From JBBRLG01 sp038231495 (GTDB lineage: Bacteria; Planctomycetota; Planctomycetia; Gemmatales; Gemmataceae): 19,581 nt of DNA. Both the position numbers and the translations under genes were made by a program. Each line of letters begins with the position of its first letter. The stretch's first letter is position 1. The notes under the pieces are model-generated. The model was not told the DNA's origin. It did not search any database and saw only the letters and a list, made by a program, of their open reading frames with translations. Shown piece after piece: positions 1 through 7,080 of the stretch. The stretch lies in contig JBBRLG010000064.1 of NCBI GenBank assembly GCA_038231495.1, positions 1 through 19,581 of the forward strand, given 5' to 3'.

Positions 1-75
1 CCGGACAATCGACTCGTGCTGCGCGTCCACTTCGATCGTGACCTTGCCGTTCAGAGAACATCCTTGTTCAGGGGT
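1..75 (-). CDS. possible 5' part of an unidentified gene cut by the window edge
   Basis: Reading leftwards off the edge, one minus-strand frame gives ...SLNGKVTIEVDAQHESIVR with almost every third codon position G or C, which is how the confident genes here look. The frame stays open upstream to a TAA at 108-106. A purine-rich stretch resembling a ribosome binding site lies at about 84-97. No ATG is in frame, so the start is unresolved; an out-of-frame ATG lies at 61-59. It follows tpiA in the same direction. I do not recognise the family from this short piece, and it could be chance. Confidence 0.25.
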
Positions 76-158
76 GAAGAAGCAACCTCCCCCTCCTTTA
101 CCCAATTAACGCGATCACCACCAGAGAAGTTGGCTACACCCGGTGTGTGCTACGGCCC

Positions 159-178
159 GCAACGCCGCGAGCGGCCAA
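159..178. repeat. degenerate REP-like unit
   Basis: This is a diverged copy of the REP-like unit found at seven other intergenic sites, with core CGCAACGCCGCGAGCGG where the others have GCCGCAAGCGG. It lies just downstream of the tpiA stop. With the opposite-orientation unit at 971-990 it brackets tpiA. Confidence 0.45.
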
Positions 179-184
179 GGCGGT

Positions 185-949
<765 letters not shown>

Positions 950-970
950 AACCGAGCTCCGATGTATGAA

Positions 971-990
971 TTGCCGCTTGCGGCGTTGCG
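971..990. repeat. single REP-like unit
   Basis: A 20-base unit built around GCCGCTTGCGGC, itself a small hairpin (GCCGC, TT loop, GCGGC), followed by GTTGCG. It lies between the mogA stop and the tpiA start. The same unit recurs singly or as inverted pairs elsewhere in the window. Confidence 0.75.
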
Positions 991-1016
991 GATTAGTGTA
1001 GGGCGCTGCCGACGCG

Positions 1017-1559
1017 CTAACTACTTTTCGGCCGAAACGCCTTTACCAGCGCCTCATTCGTCGTCAGGTACGGCCCCCCGATCAGGTCGATGCAGTAAGG
1101 AATGGCCGGAAAGACCGCGAGCAGGCAATCGCGAATCGCACTCGGTTTTCCGGGCAAATTCACGATCAGCGACTTGCCGCGAATGCCCGCGATCTGCCGC
1201 GACAGGATCGCCGTCGGCACGAATTGCAGCGACACGGCCCGCATCTGTTCGCCGAAACCGTCGAGCAACTTGTCGCAGACGGCGGCCGTCGCTTCCGGCG
1301 TCACGTCGCGCCGGGCCGGGCCGGTGCCGCCGGTCGTCACCACCAAACAGCACCCTTCGCGGTCGCACAACTCCTTTAGCGTTGCTTCGATCAGGGGTTG
1401 TTCGTCCGGGATGACGCGCGGCACGGCCTCCCACGCACCGGAGAGGATTTCCGTCAAACACTGGCGAATCGCGGGGCCGCCGAGGTCCTGGTATTCGCCC
1501 CGGCTGGCGCGGTCGGACACGGTCACGATGCCGATGCGCGGGGAGGGAGTGTCGGTCAT
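1017..1559 (-). CDS. mogA: MogA/MoaB-type molybdopterin adenylyltransferase
   Basis: Adenylates molybdopterin before molybdate insertion in molybdenum cofactor synthesis, in the cytoplasm. With the ATG at 1559 the protein has 180 residues, normal for MogA. Visible family motifs are IGIVTVSDRASRGEY (about 8-23), the nucleotide and pterin-binding TTGGTGPARRDVTPEA (75-90) and NLPGKPSAIRDCL (134-146). An upstream in-frame start at 1628 would add 23 residues translated from a heptamer repeat array and is unlikely to be real. No clear Shine-Dalgarno sequence precedes 1559. No other molybdenum cofactor genes are in the window. A formylmethanofuran dehydrogenase-type or other molybdoenzyme partner is possible but not shown. 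Confidence 0.92.
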   Translation of the reverse strand: MTDTPSPRIGIVTVSDRASRGEYQDLGGPAIRQCLTEILSGAWEAVPRVIPDEQPLIEATLKELCDREGCCLVVTTGGTGPARRDVTPEATAAVCDKLLDGFGEQMRAVSLQFVPTAILSRQIAGIRGKSLIVNLPGKPSAIRDCLLAVFPAIPYCIDLIGGPYLTTNEALVKAFRPKSS

Positions 1560-1571
1560 TGGTGTTGTCTC

Positions 1572-1656
1572 AAAGGCAAAAGGCAAAAAGAAACCAAGAT
1601 CGCCGGGAAGCAGCATTGCATTTGGCATTTACTTTTGCCTTTTGCCTTTTGCCTTT
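1572..1656. repeat. inverted array of 7-base units (AAAAGGC type)
   Basis: The left arm at 1572-1590 has about 2.5 copies of AAAAGGC. The right arm at 1632-1656 has about 3.5 copies of the complement TTTTGCC. A 41-base unrelated spacer separates them. The arms could form a long hairpin. The array fills the gap between the mogA start and the MITE-like element. It shares its 7-base period and inverted layout with the arrays at 13593 and 16563, although the unit sequence differs. Confidence 0.8.
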
Positions 1657-1664
1657 CCTACTTC
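1657..1664. repeat. left target-site duplication of MITE copy A
   Basis: CCTACTTC immediately left of the element is repeated exactly at 1800-1807 immediately right of it. An 8-base duplication of this kind is the footprint of a transposition event. Confidence 0.85.
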
Positions 1665-1799
1665 GTAACCGTTCACTCCCCCCCTTACGAAGGGGGGGTA
1701 GGGGGGGTGGAAATAGCGCGATGACCGCGTACTGCAATCGTTCTTAACCCCCCCTACCCCCCCTTCGTAAGGGGGGAGAAGTTGCCGGTGAACGGTTAC
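1665..1799. mobile_element. 135-bp MITE-like element (copy A), probably mobilised by an IS66-family transposase
   Basis: Bounded by perfect 11-base terminal inverted repeats, GTAACCGTTCA at 1665-1675 and TGAACGGTTAC at 1789-1799, and flanked by perfect 8-base direct repeats. Inside are subterminal inverted arms made of C7/G7 runs around TTACGAA and TA (about 1676-1708 and 1748-1778), which can fold into a very stable hairpin. It has no coding capacity. GTAA ends and 8-base duplications are characteristic of IS66-family elements, and an IS66-like transposase relic lies at about 18959. The assignment of the mobilising family is therefore an inference. The insertion lies directly against the stop codon of the DUF1080 gene. 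Confidence 0.85.
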
Positions 1800-1800
1800 C

Positions 1801-2472
1801 CTACTTCTTCTCGCTCAAATCCTTGAACTTGATATCCTTGAAAGTCACCTCCATCAGGGGGCCCGCGTGGAGCTGCCAGGCGATGATGCCGTCGTCCGGC
1901 ATCTTGTCGAAATCTTGATCCACCGTCGTCGTGCCGTTCAACTTGATCGTGCAGTGCTTGCCGACGACTTTGATATAATAGTCGTTGAAGTCGGCTTTTT
2001 TCAGCACCTTTTCGACCGCGGCCTTGTCCGCTTCTTTCATCATGCCGCCGAAGTTTTCGCCGTACAGACTGCCCCAGTAGCCCAGGGCGATGTCGCACTG
2101 CGGACCCTTGCAGGTGAATTTCTCCTTGTCGTCGATCTCGCTACGAATCTGCACGCCGCTGTTGCCGTCACCGTCCTTGAGACGAACCTTGAAACTCAAC
2201 TCGAAATCCTTGTAGCGCTTCTTGCTGCACAGGAACGTGTTGTGAGCGATTTTGCCATCGAGCGTCGAGCCGATGATGGTGCCGTCCTTGACCGTCCAGT
2301 ACTTCTCGATCCCCTCCCAGCCGGTGGTGTCTTTGCCGTTGAAGAATTCTTTGGCGTCGTCGGCGGCCTTGGCGGCGGCGCCCTTATTGGCGTCGTCGGC
2401 AAACGTCGTCGCGTTGGGGGCGTAGGCCGCCAGGGCCGCGAACAGGCTCAGAACGAAAAGGGTCTTACGCAT
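1801..2472 (-). CDS. secreted DUF1080 (3-keto-disaccharide hydrolase-like) protein
   Basis: A 223-residue protein with a signal peptide (positive MRK, hydrophobic 5-18, likely cleavage near TFA-DD at 25) and one DUF1080 domain from about 41 to 220, the concanavalin-like jelly-roll fold abundant in planctomycetes. Typical segments are FFNGKDTTGWEG (43-54), WTVKDGTIIGS (59-69), ELSFKVRL (91-98), NSGVQIRSE (104-112) and the C-terminal VTFKDIKFKDL. Family members bind or hydrolyse glycans, and some act on 3-keto-disaccharides; the substrate here cannot be told. The start at 2472 has a GAGAGGA-type ribosome site. Its stop codon TAG (1803-1801) lies inside the 8-base target duplication of the MITE. 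The leader contains a terminator-like hairpin. Confidence 0.9.
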   Translation of the reverse strand: MRKTLFVLSLFAALAAYAPNATTFADDANKGAAAKAADDAKEFFNGKDTTGWEGIEKYWTVKDGTIIGSTLDGKIAHNTFLCSKKRYKDFELSFKVRLKDGDGNSGVQIRSEIDDKEKFTCKGPQCDIALGYWGSLYGENFGGMMKEADKAAVEKVLKKADFNDYYIKVVGKHCTIKLNGTTTVDQDFDKMPDDGIIAWQLHAGPLMEVTFKDIKFKDLSEKK

Positions 2473-2497
2473 CGTTGTCCTCTCCCGTGAAAAATAG

Positions 2498-2530
2498 AAC
2501 CGCGTCCGGCGTACCGTGCCGGACGCGGTT
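2498..2530 (-). promoter_or_regulatory. terminator-like leader hairpin, candidate attenuator of the DUF1080 gene
   Basis: A perfect 13-bp stem (AACCGCGTCCGGC at 2498-2510 with its complement at 2518-2530) encloses a 7-base loop. On the minus strand it is followed by CTATTTTT, the form of an intrinsic terminator, only about 25 bases before the DUF1080 ATG. A segment at 2539-2546, upstream on the minus strand, is perfectly complementary over 8 bases to the loop (2510-2517). That allows a competing or pseudoknot pairing. The regulatory role is inferred; the hairpin itself is seen. Confidence 0.5.
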
Positions 2531-2652
2531 TATCCTGAACGGTACGGCGTCGTTTTGCAACGACTTTATCGCACTTCTTCGTGGCGAGCTGCCGAACGAT
2601 AGAATATTGCCGGCGCAGCGGTCGGCGGCCCCTGGCGTTTCGGAAGCGGCGC

Positions 2653-3375
2653 ATGAAGATTCTACCCGTACTCGATCTGCAATACGGCCTGGTGGTCCAC
2701 GGCGTCGGCGGCCGGCGGGAGGAATATCGGCCTGTCGAGAGCCGGTGGACGGATTCGGCCCGGCCGTTGGACGTGGCCCAGGCCCTGCACCGCCATTTCG
2801 GCTTCACCGATTTCTACGTCGCCGACCTCGACGCCATCGCCGGCGCGGAACCAGCTTCCTGGACTTATTTGACGTTACAAGCAGCCCACTTCCGCCTGTG
2901 GGTAGACGCCGGCGTCGTCGATACGGTGCGGGCCTGCGCGCTGGCGCACCGCGGCGTAGCGCGCATTATAGCCGGCCTGGAAACCCTGGCGGGACCGCGC
3001 GTCCTGGCTGACATTTACGAAGAACTTGGAACCCAGGTGACGTTTTCCCTGGACCTTCGCTTGGGACAACCTCTCGGCACGGGCCGTGGGTGGGGTGAAA
3101 CGCCATGGGAAATTGTAAAGCAGGCGATCCAGTGTGGTGCGCGTTCGGTGTTGCTGCTCGACCTGGCGCGCGTCGGGATGCGATCCGGAACCGGGACCGA
3201 GGAACTGGTTGCACGCCTGTCGGCGACGTATCCCCACGTTGAAATCATTGCCGGCGGCGGGATTCGGAGTGGCAAAGATTTGCGGCGGCTGGAAGAATGT
3301 GGTGTCGGAACGGCCCTGATGGCGACGGCGCTGCACGACGGGTCATTTACCCCGGAGGATCTTGGAGCGTCGTAG
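2653..3375 (+). CDS. HisA/HisF-like TIM-barrel protein of the H4MPT C1 cluster
   Basis: A 240-residue protein related to phosphoribosylformimino-AICAR isomerase HisA, of the hisA/hisF-related type found in archaea and beside H4MPT genes in bacteria. It keeps the HisA-like Asp at residue 8 (LPVLDL), ADLDAI (57-62), SLDLR with D134, LLLDLARVG (168-175) and the phosphate-binding loop IIAGGGIRSG (198-207). It is diverged from true histidine HisA and no other his gene is near. I start it at the ATG at 2653 because the IxxxD first beta strand begins there; the upstream in-frame ATG adds an unrelated Arg-rich leader. It faces the minus-strand C1 genes across a shared hairpin. Its reaction is unknown; a role in cofactor synthesis is inferred from context. 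Confidence 0.85.
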   Translation: MKILPVLDLQYGLVVHGVGGRREEYRPVESRWTDSARPLDVAQALHRHFGFTDFYVADLDAIAGAEPASWTYLTLQAAHFRLWVDAGVVDTVRACALAHRGVARIIAGLETLAGPRVLADIYEELGTQVTFSLDLRLGQPLGTGRGWGETPWEIVKQAIQCGARSVLLLDLARVGMRSGTGTEELVARLSATYPHVEIIAGGGIRSGKDLRRLEECGVGTALMATALHDGSFTPEDLGAS

Positions 3376-3377
3376 TC

Positions 3378-3422
3378 TGCCGCTTGCGGCGTTGCGGTCC
3401 TCCCGCAACGCCGCAAGCGGCA
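3378..3422. terminator. REP-like inverted pair between convergent genes (likely bidirectional terminator)
   Basis: A perfect 20-bp stem (3378-3397 with 3403-3422) and a 5-base loop TCCTC. Each arm is a REP-like unit (TGCCGCTTGCGGC followed by GTTGCGG). It lies between the stops of the HisA-like gene (plus) and the PTPS gene (minus), so it is well placed to end transcripts from both sides. There is no T-tract, so termination is inferred. Confidence 0.65.
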
Positions 3423-3430
3423 AATCGAAC

Positions 3431-3925
3431 TCAAGAACCCCGCCACTCACAAGTCGCCGACTGGCCGATGTTCTCCTCGACCTCGACGCGCAGCACGTCG
3501 GGGCGAAACTGGTGGTGCCGCTGTAAGTCTTCGAGTAAGCGTGTGCCGATGAAATGGGCGAGCAATTCCGCCGTGGTATTCTCGATCGGCAACAGCACGC
3601 AGTCCTCGCGCGGGAACACCCATTCGCGCTCGCGGTAGCGGACGCGGACGCTGCGCGGCCCCTCCTCGACGGCAATGAACGGGTTCTGCGTCGCCAGCAT
3701 CATGCGGTGGTCGAGTTCGTCGGTGATCGCCTTGGTGCGCTGCTTGAGCGCGATGAAATCAAAAACGTAGCGGTTGGCGTCCAACGCGCCCTCGATCTCG
3801 ACGGTGGTGCGGTAGTTGTGGCCGTGCAGCCGTTCGCACTTGTCGCCCTCGTAACTGATGAAATGCCCCGAGCAAAAGACGAGGTGGTCTTTCGTGACAC
3901 GCACTTTGTAGCGTTCGGTCGGCAT
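3431..3925 (-). CDS. 6-pyruvoyl/6-carboxy-tetrahydropterin synthase family protein with a CExxHGH motif
   Basis: A pterin-forming enzyme of the PTPS/QueD fold. With the ATG at 3925 it has 164 residues; a GTG at 3931 would add two. The zinc ligands are H21 (CSGHF), H34 and H36 (LHGHNY). C30 is the Cys of the classical CxxxHGH motif, and LDH (D72, H73) and VEENIG (about 149-154) complete the active site. The residue after C30 is Glu, giving C-E-x-x-H-G-H. That combines the PTPS-I/QueD Cys with the PTPS-III Glu, which lets some bacterial enzymes make 6-hydroxymethyl-dihydropterin from dihydroneopterin. It is the last gene of the minus-strand C1 run, 85 bases after the CitG-like gene, which suits a pterin step toward H4MPT. 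QueD in queuosine synthesis remains an alternative. Confidence 0.88.
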   Translation of the reverse strand: MPTERYKVRVTKDHLVFCSGHFISYEGDKCERLHGHNYRTTVEIEGALDANRYVFDFIALKQRTKAITDELDHRMMLATQNPFIAVEEGPRSVRVRYREREWVFPREDCVLLPIENTTAELLAHFIGTRLLEDLQRHHQFRPDVLRVEVEENIGQSATCEWRGS

Positions 3926-4010
3926 CGGCACATCCGCGGAGAGGCGTGGTGGACGCAGGCAACGCGCTTGATTGTACCACTACGCGGCAGAGGGGACAAT
4001 CACGCGGAGA

Positions 4011-4889
4011 CTAGCGTTCAAAGCCGTCCGGCCAAGGGAAACGGAGGGGGAGTTGCAGGCGTCCCTCCGCCAACAGCACGAAAAGGGACGCCGCGATCAG
4101 GTCCGCCGTGGTGCCGGGATTGCGCGCGTGGCCGACGGCCCGTAACCAGCCGTCATAGGCGTGGAATCGGTCCCAGCTTGCCGACGTGTGGGGCCAGTGC
4201 GCGGCCAAAATCTGGCGCGCTTGCTTGGCGGCTGCCGCGGACTCGGCTGCACCGCGCTTGCGGCCGATCAGCGTATCGCCGTGCTTGGCCAGTAGTTGTA
4301 ACTGACCGTACCCAATGCCGCCCTCTAGCGACCCCGTTTGTCGCAAACCGGCCTCAATGGCGGGCACGCCGTCGTCGAACACTTCGCGAAAACCGTTGGC
4401 GTACTGCCGCGCGACCAGGTCGCGCTCCGCGGCCAAGGCCATCACTTCCCGCAAGGTTTGCGTCGGTGCGTCGGCCACATCCTGTTCGGCCGCCCGACCG
4501 AGGCCGCCGGGGTTGGCCAACCGAATGGCGTCGTATACCCGTGCCGCGTCGGTCGCGTCGAGGCCGTCGAGTATTTGCGCTAATTCGGACCGCAAATTTC
4601 CTTTTGCCGCCGCCTTGGCCAGCGGCGTAAGCAGCAGCACGATGCCGAGGTTGGTATTCGTGGCAGCGACCTGGCCGCAGCGGCGCACGGCTTCGAGTAC
4701 CGTCGCCCCGACCGAGTTTTCCGGCGCAGCCGCCAGGACCGGCGCGATAACCGCCGCGCATTGGAGAAAATCGACGTAGGATGTGTCGGCGAAATCGCGG
4801 TAGCGGTGGACGTTGCCGGCCTTGCGCGCGGTCGCCTCCCAGATGCAGGCGAGTTGGACGTGCAGGGCAATAGTGTTGCTCGAAGACAT
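4011..4889 (-). CDS. CitG-like (triphosphoribosyl-dephospho-CoA synthase family) protein, C1 cluster Orf5-like
   Basis: A 292-residue member of the CitG/MdcB family. The N-terminal EATARKAGNVHRYRDF (18-33) matches the family's E..xxKPGNV segment. ATNTNLGIVLLLTPLAKAA (76-94) matches the NTxxG segment, and the C-terminal ARNPGTTADLIAASLF matches the NPGxxADLLA segment. Citrate or malonate lyase genes are absent. In methylotrophs a homologue (Orf5) travels with H4MPT genes and is needed for C1 oxidation, so a role in H4MPT or methylofuran cofactor synthesis is more likely than CoA prosthetic group synthesis. The start at 4889 lies 7 bases after the stop of the MptN-like gene, so the two are probably translationally coupled. 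The exact reaction is unknown. Confidence 0.85.
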   Translation of the reverse strand: MSSSNTIALHVQLACIWEATARKAGNVHRYRDFADTSYVDFLQCAAVIAPVLAAAPENSVGATVLEAVRRCGQVAATNTNLGIVLLLTPLAKAAAKGNLRSELAQILDGLDATDAARVYDAIRLANPGGLGRAAEQDVADAPTQTLREVMALAAERDLVARQYANGFREVFDDGVPAIEAGLRQTGSLEGGIGYGQLQLLAKHGDTLIGRKRGAAESAAAAKQARQILAAHWPHTSASWDRFHAYDGWLRAVGHARNPGTTADLIAASLFVLLAEGRLQLPLRFPWPDGFER

Positions 4890-4896
4890 GGCCCAA

Positions 4897-5760
4897 TCAC
4901 CCGCCGCGGTATTCGTCCGCCAGGTAGCGGACGAGTTCGAGCGCCACGTCGATGCCGGTCACGGGTGCCAGTGCCCGCCAGCCCGGCACGGCGTTCACTT
5001 CAATGACGTACCACGCGCCACCCGGCCCCGGCAGCAGGTCCACGCCGGCGACCGCCGCCCCCAGCGACCGGGCCGCCCGCAGCGCCAACTCCTCCAGGTC
5101 CGCGTCGGCCTGAAACTTTTCCGCGGTGCCGCCCTGGGCCACGTTCGTCCGCCAATCGCCGTCGGCCACGCGCCGCATCGAGGTCAGGACTCGGCCGCCG
5201 AGCACAAAGACGCGCAGGTCCCAGCCGGGGTGGCGGATGAACTGCTGCAAGTACAGCACGCACTGCGTCCGTTCCAGGGTGCGAAAGGTCCGCCAGGCCA
5301 ACTCCGGGTCGGAGACGCGCACCATGCCGCGACCCTCGGAACCGAACACCGGCTTGACGACCACGTCGCCGCCGAGCGTCGCGAACGCCTCCTGTGCGGC
5401 CTCGGCGTGCTGGCAGACGATGGTGGGTGGCACGGGCAGCCCGGCGGCCTTGAGGTAGGCGGTGGCGAGGTACTTATCGACGCAGGTTTCGAGGGCGCGC
5501 GGCGGGTTCAGGACGCGGACGCCGTCGGCCTGCAAGCGGTGCAGGAGGTCCATGCGAAAGACGACCTGTTCGAGCGAGCCTGGCGGCATGGTGCGCACCA
5601 GGACGGCCTCCGCGACGGCGGGCCGTTCCGGTGCGACCGCGACGTGGGCGGCGAGTCGGCGGAAATCGACGGCCTGGGCTTCGTGGCCGAGCAGGGCCGC
5701 CGCCCGTTCCAGGTCCCGAACGTGCCAACCGTCGCCGGCGGATAGGATCGCGATGCGCAT
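4897..5760 (-). CDS. RimK-family ATP-grasp ligase, MptN-like (H4MPT:glutamate ligase candidate)
   Basis: A 287-residue ATP-grasp enzyme of the RimK/MptN group. It starts as MRIAILSAGDGWHV. It has the DKYLA Lys (K96), VVVKPVFGSEGRGM (133-146) as ATP-binding loop, WRTNVAQGG (203-211), the metal-binding D241, and E254/N256 in IEVNAVPGW. In archaea MptN adds a glutamate to tetrahydrosarcinapterin-type cofactors; in methylotrophic bacteria a homologue (OrfY) sits in the C1 cluster. The neighbours mch and the CitG-like gene support a cofactor glutamylation role, but ribosomal S6 or other peptide ligation cannot be excluded. No strong ribosome binding site precedes the ATG. The start is 17 bases after the HicB stop, so read-through or coupling is likely. 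Confidence 0.85.
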   Translation of the reverse strand: MRIAILSAGDGWHVRDLERAAALLGHEAQAVDFRRLAAHVAVAPERPAVAEAVLVRTMPPGSLEQVVFRMDLLHRLQADGVRVLNPPRALETCVDKYLATAYLKAAGLPVPPTIVCQHAEAAQEAFATLGGDVVVKPVFGSEGRGMVRVSDPELAWRTFRTLERTQCVLYLQQFIRHPGWDLRVFVLGGRVLTSMRRVADGDWRTNVAQGGTAEKFQADADLEELALRAARSLGAAVAGVDLLPGPGGAWYVIEVNAVPGWRALAPVTGIDVALELVRYLADEYRGG

Positions 5761-5777
5761 GGCGCGGAGTGCTTTCT

Positions 5778-5975
5778 TCAGACAGAATTGTTGCCCAGCT
5801 GCGGAACTGCCTCGCCATGATCGAGGCGGTCCGCCAACACCCGCAACGAAAGTGCCTTGGCCTGTTCAATCGCTTCTTGCCGCGTGCCGCCGTAGGACAG
5901 CACGCCGGGCAGTTCGACCACTTCGGCAATCCAACGCCCGTCCTCTTCCTGATCGACTTCAATCGTAAGTGCCAT
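5778..5975 (-). CDS. orphan HicB-like small protein inside the C1 operon
   Basis: A 65-residue protein that reads as the HicB/UPF0150 antitoxin N-terminal domain: MALTIEVDQEEDGRWIAEV, then ELPGVLSYGGTRQEAIEQAKAL, the classic partially degraded RNase H-like fold. There is no C-terminal DNA-binding helix-turn-helix or ribbon-helix-helix domain. The ATG at 5975 has a strong GGAGG ribosome site 5 bases upstream, so it is probably well translated. HicB normally pairs with the toxin HicA; no HicA-like ORF is adjacent. It sits between mch (74 bases) and the MptN-like gene (17 bases), all in one direction. Whether it has a regulatory role or is a passenger is unknown. Confidence 0.8.
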   Translation of the reverse strand: MALTIEVDQEEDGRWIAEVVELPGVLSYGGTRQEAIEQAKALSLRVLADRLDHGEAVPQLGNNSV

Positions 5976-6049
5976 AAGAACCTCCGCGATGAGCGCGGGC
6001 GAATCAAACCGCCGCAACGAAAGCCTATTGTACCGCGGCTGCTCCGCCC

Positions 6050-7009
6050 CTACTCTCCGCCGAAAAACGATCGCCGTAAAACGTCGGCTTCGATCCGGCC
6101 GAACGTGTGGCTTCGGCCGCTCTTCACGTTGTGAAAACAAACGGTCGCCGGGCTGAAGAGTAACGGATCGATCTTGTAGAAATCCATCTCGTAACGCTTG
6201 AAAATCTCGGCGAACGGCGCGCCGTGATCGGGCGAAGACGACGCCGGCACTTTCGGTCCGAGTTCGCGCAACTGCTCGTCGTCGGCCTTGACCCAGAGGA
6301 CGACCTGCGCCCCGTACAGGATTGCGTCGTTCGTGCGGCCGATCGCGGTCAGTTCGTCGGCGGCGACGGGCGGCAGCGGCGCCGCGCCGTAGCCGGACAC
6401 GACCTGCGCGAGGTCGAATTTCAGCTCGTACAGCTTGTGCAGGGCGGTTTCCAGCGACCGCGCCACGACTTGCAGGTTGCCGGCCACGCTGGCTGCGGGG
6501 GCTGCGAGGAGCGTCAGTTTCGCGGCGGGCAGTTTCAGGCGCTCCGTCAAATAGCCGACCACTTCGTCGGTCGGCAGTTTGCGCGTCTCCAGGACGCCGA
6601 CGGCGACGGGCGCCGTTTCCCGGCCGGGGATGCGGTCGAACAGGGCTTCGGTGCCGAGGGCGGCGCGCATCGGGCCGGAACCCATCGCGAAAAATTTGCC
6701 GACGGCGACCTGCCAGCCGGCGTACTGGGCCGCCATGCAACCGAGGACGGGGCTGTCGCTGTAAACCTGCACCTGCGGGCACGGCAAATCGGGGATCGAA
6801 CCCGGCACCAGGGAAACGTCCGCCTGCCCCGCCAAACAGACGCGCGCCAGTCCGAGGCCCGCCTGCAAGCCGCCGTCCACCTTGACGCCGCAGTCGAGGA
6901 CGCGCGCCCCGGCCGTCTGTGCCACGTCGATGCGGAGCGCGGCGGCGTTGGCGGCCATGTGGTCGGCCAGCCGTTGGGCACGTTCGTTCAGCGTCGGAAG
7001 CGCGGCCAC
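6050..7009 (-). CDS. mch: methenyl-tetrahydromethanopterin cyclohydrolase
   Basis: Hydrolyses 5,10-methenyl-H4MPT to formyl-H4MPT in the cytoplasm, the middle step of H4MPT-dependent formaldehyde oxidation. The 319-residue length fits the family. Diagnostic stretches are GVKVDGGLQAGLGLARVCLAG (41-61), SDSPVLGCMAAQYAGW (84-99), AMGSGPMRA (108-116), GRTNDAILYG (224-233), YEMDFYKIDPLLFSPA (273-288) and NVKSGRSHTFGR (294-305). The start is GTG at 7009, supported by GGAGG about 7 bases upstream. Among bacteria this enzyme is largely confined to methylotrophs, planctomycetes and a few other lineages, so it anchors both the pathway and the taxonomic inference. It follows the ATP-grasp gene by 71 bases in the same direction. 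Confidence 0.96.
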   Translation of the reverse strand: MAALPTLNERAQRLADHMAANAAALRIDVAQTAGARVLDCGVKVDGGLQAGLGLARVCLAGQADVSLVPGSIPDLPCPQVQVYSDSPVLGCMAAQYAGWQVAVGKFFAMGSGPMRAALGTEALFDRIPGRETAPVAVGVLETRKLPTDEVVGYLTERLKLPAAKLTLLAAPAASVAGNLQVVARSLETALHKLYELKFDLAQVVSGYGAAPLPPVAADELTAIGRTNDAILYGAQVVLWVKADDEQLRELGPKVPASSSPDHGAPFAEIFKRYEMDFYKIDPLLFSPATVCFHNVKSGRSHTFGRIEADVLRRSFFGGE

Positions 7010-7080
7010 AACGTTCTTCCTCCAAACCGGAGAGATTTTGACCTAATTGTCAAACCGATTGCACCTTGCCAGTGGTTGTA

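Noticed and set aside
2581..2652. An N-terminal extension of the HisA-like protein from an upstream ATG.
   Set aside because: The extra 24 residues are Arg-rich and unrelated to the TIM-barrel start, whereas the protein beginning at 2653 opens directly with the first beta strand.
5976..7025. Extension of the HicB frame upstream across mch.
   Set aside because: The extended part is a low-complexity Arg-rich shadow of mch. HicB has its own ATG and strong ribosome site at 5975.
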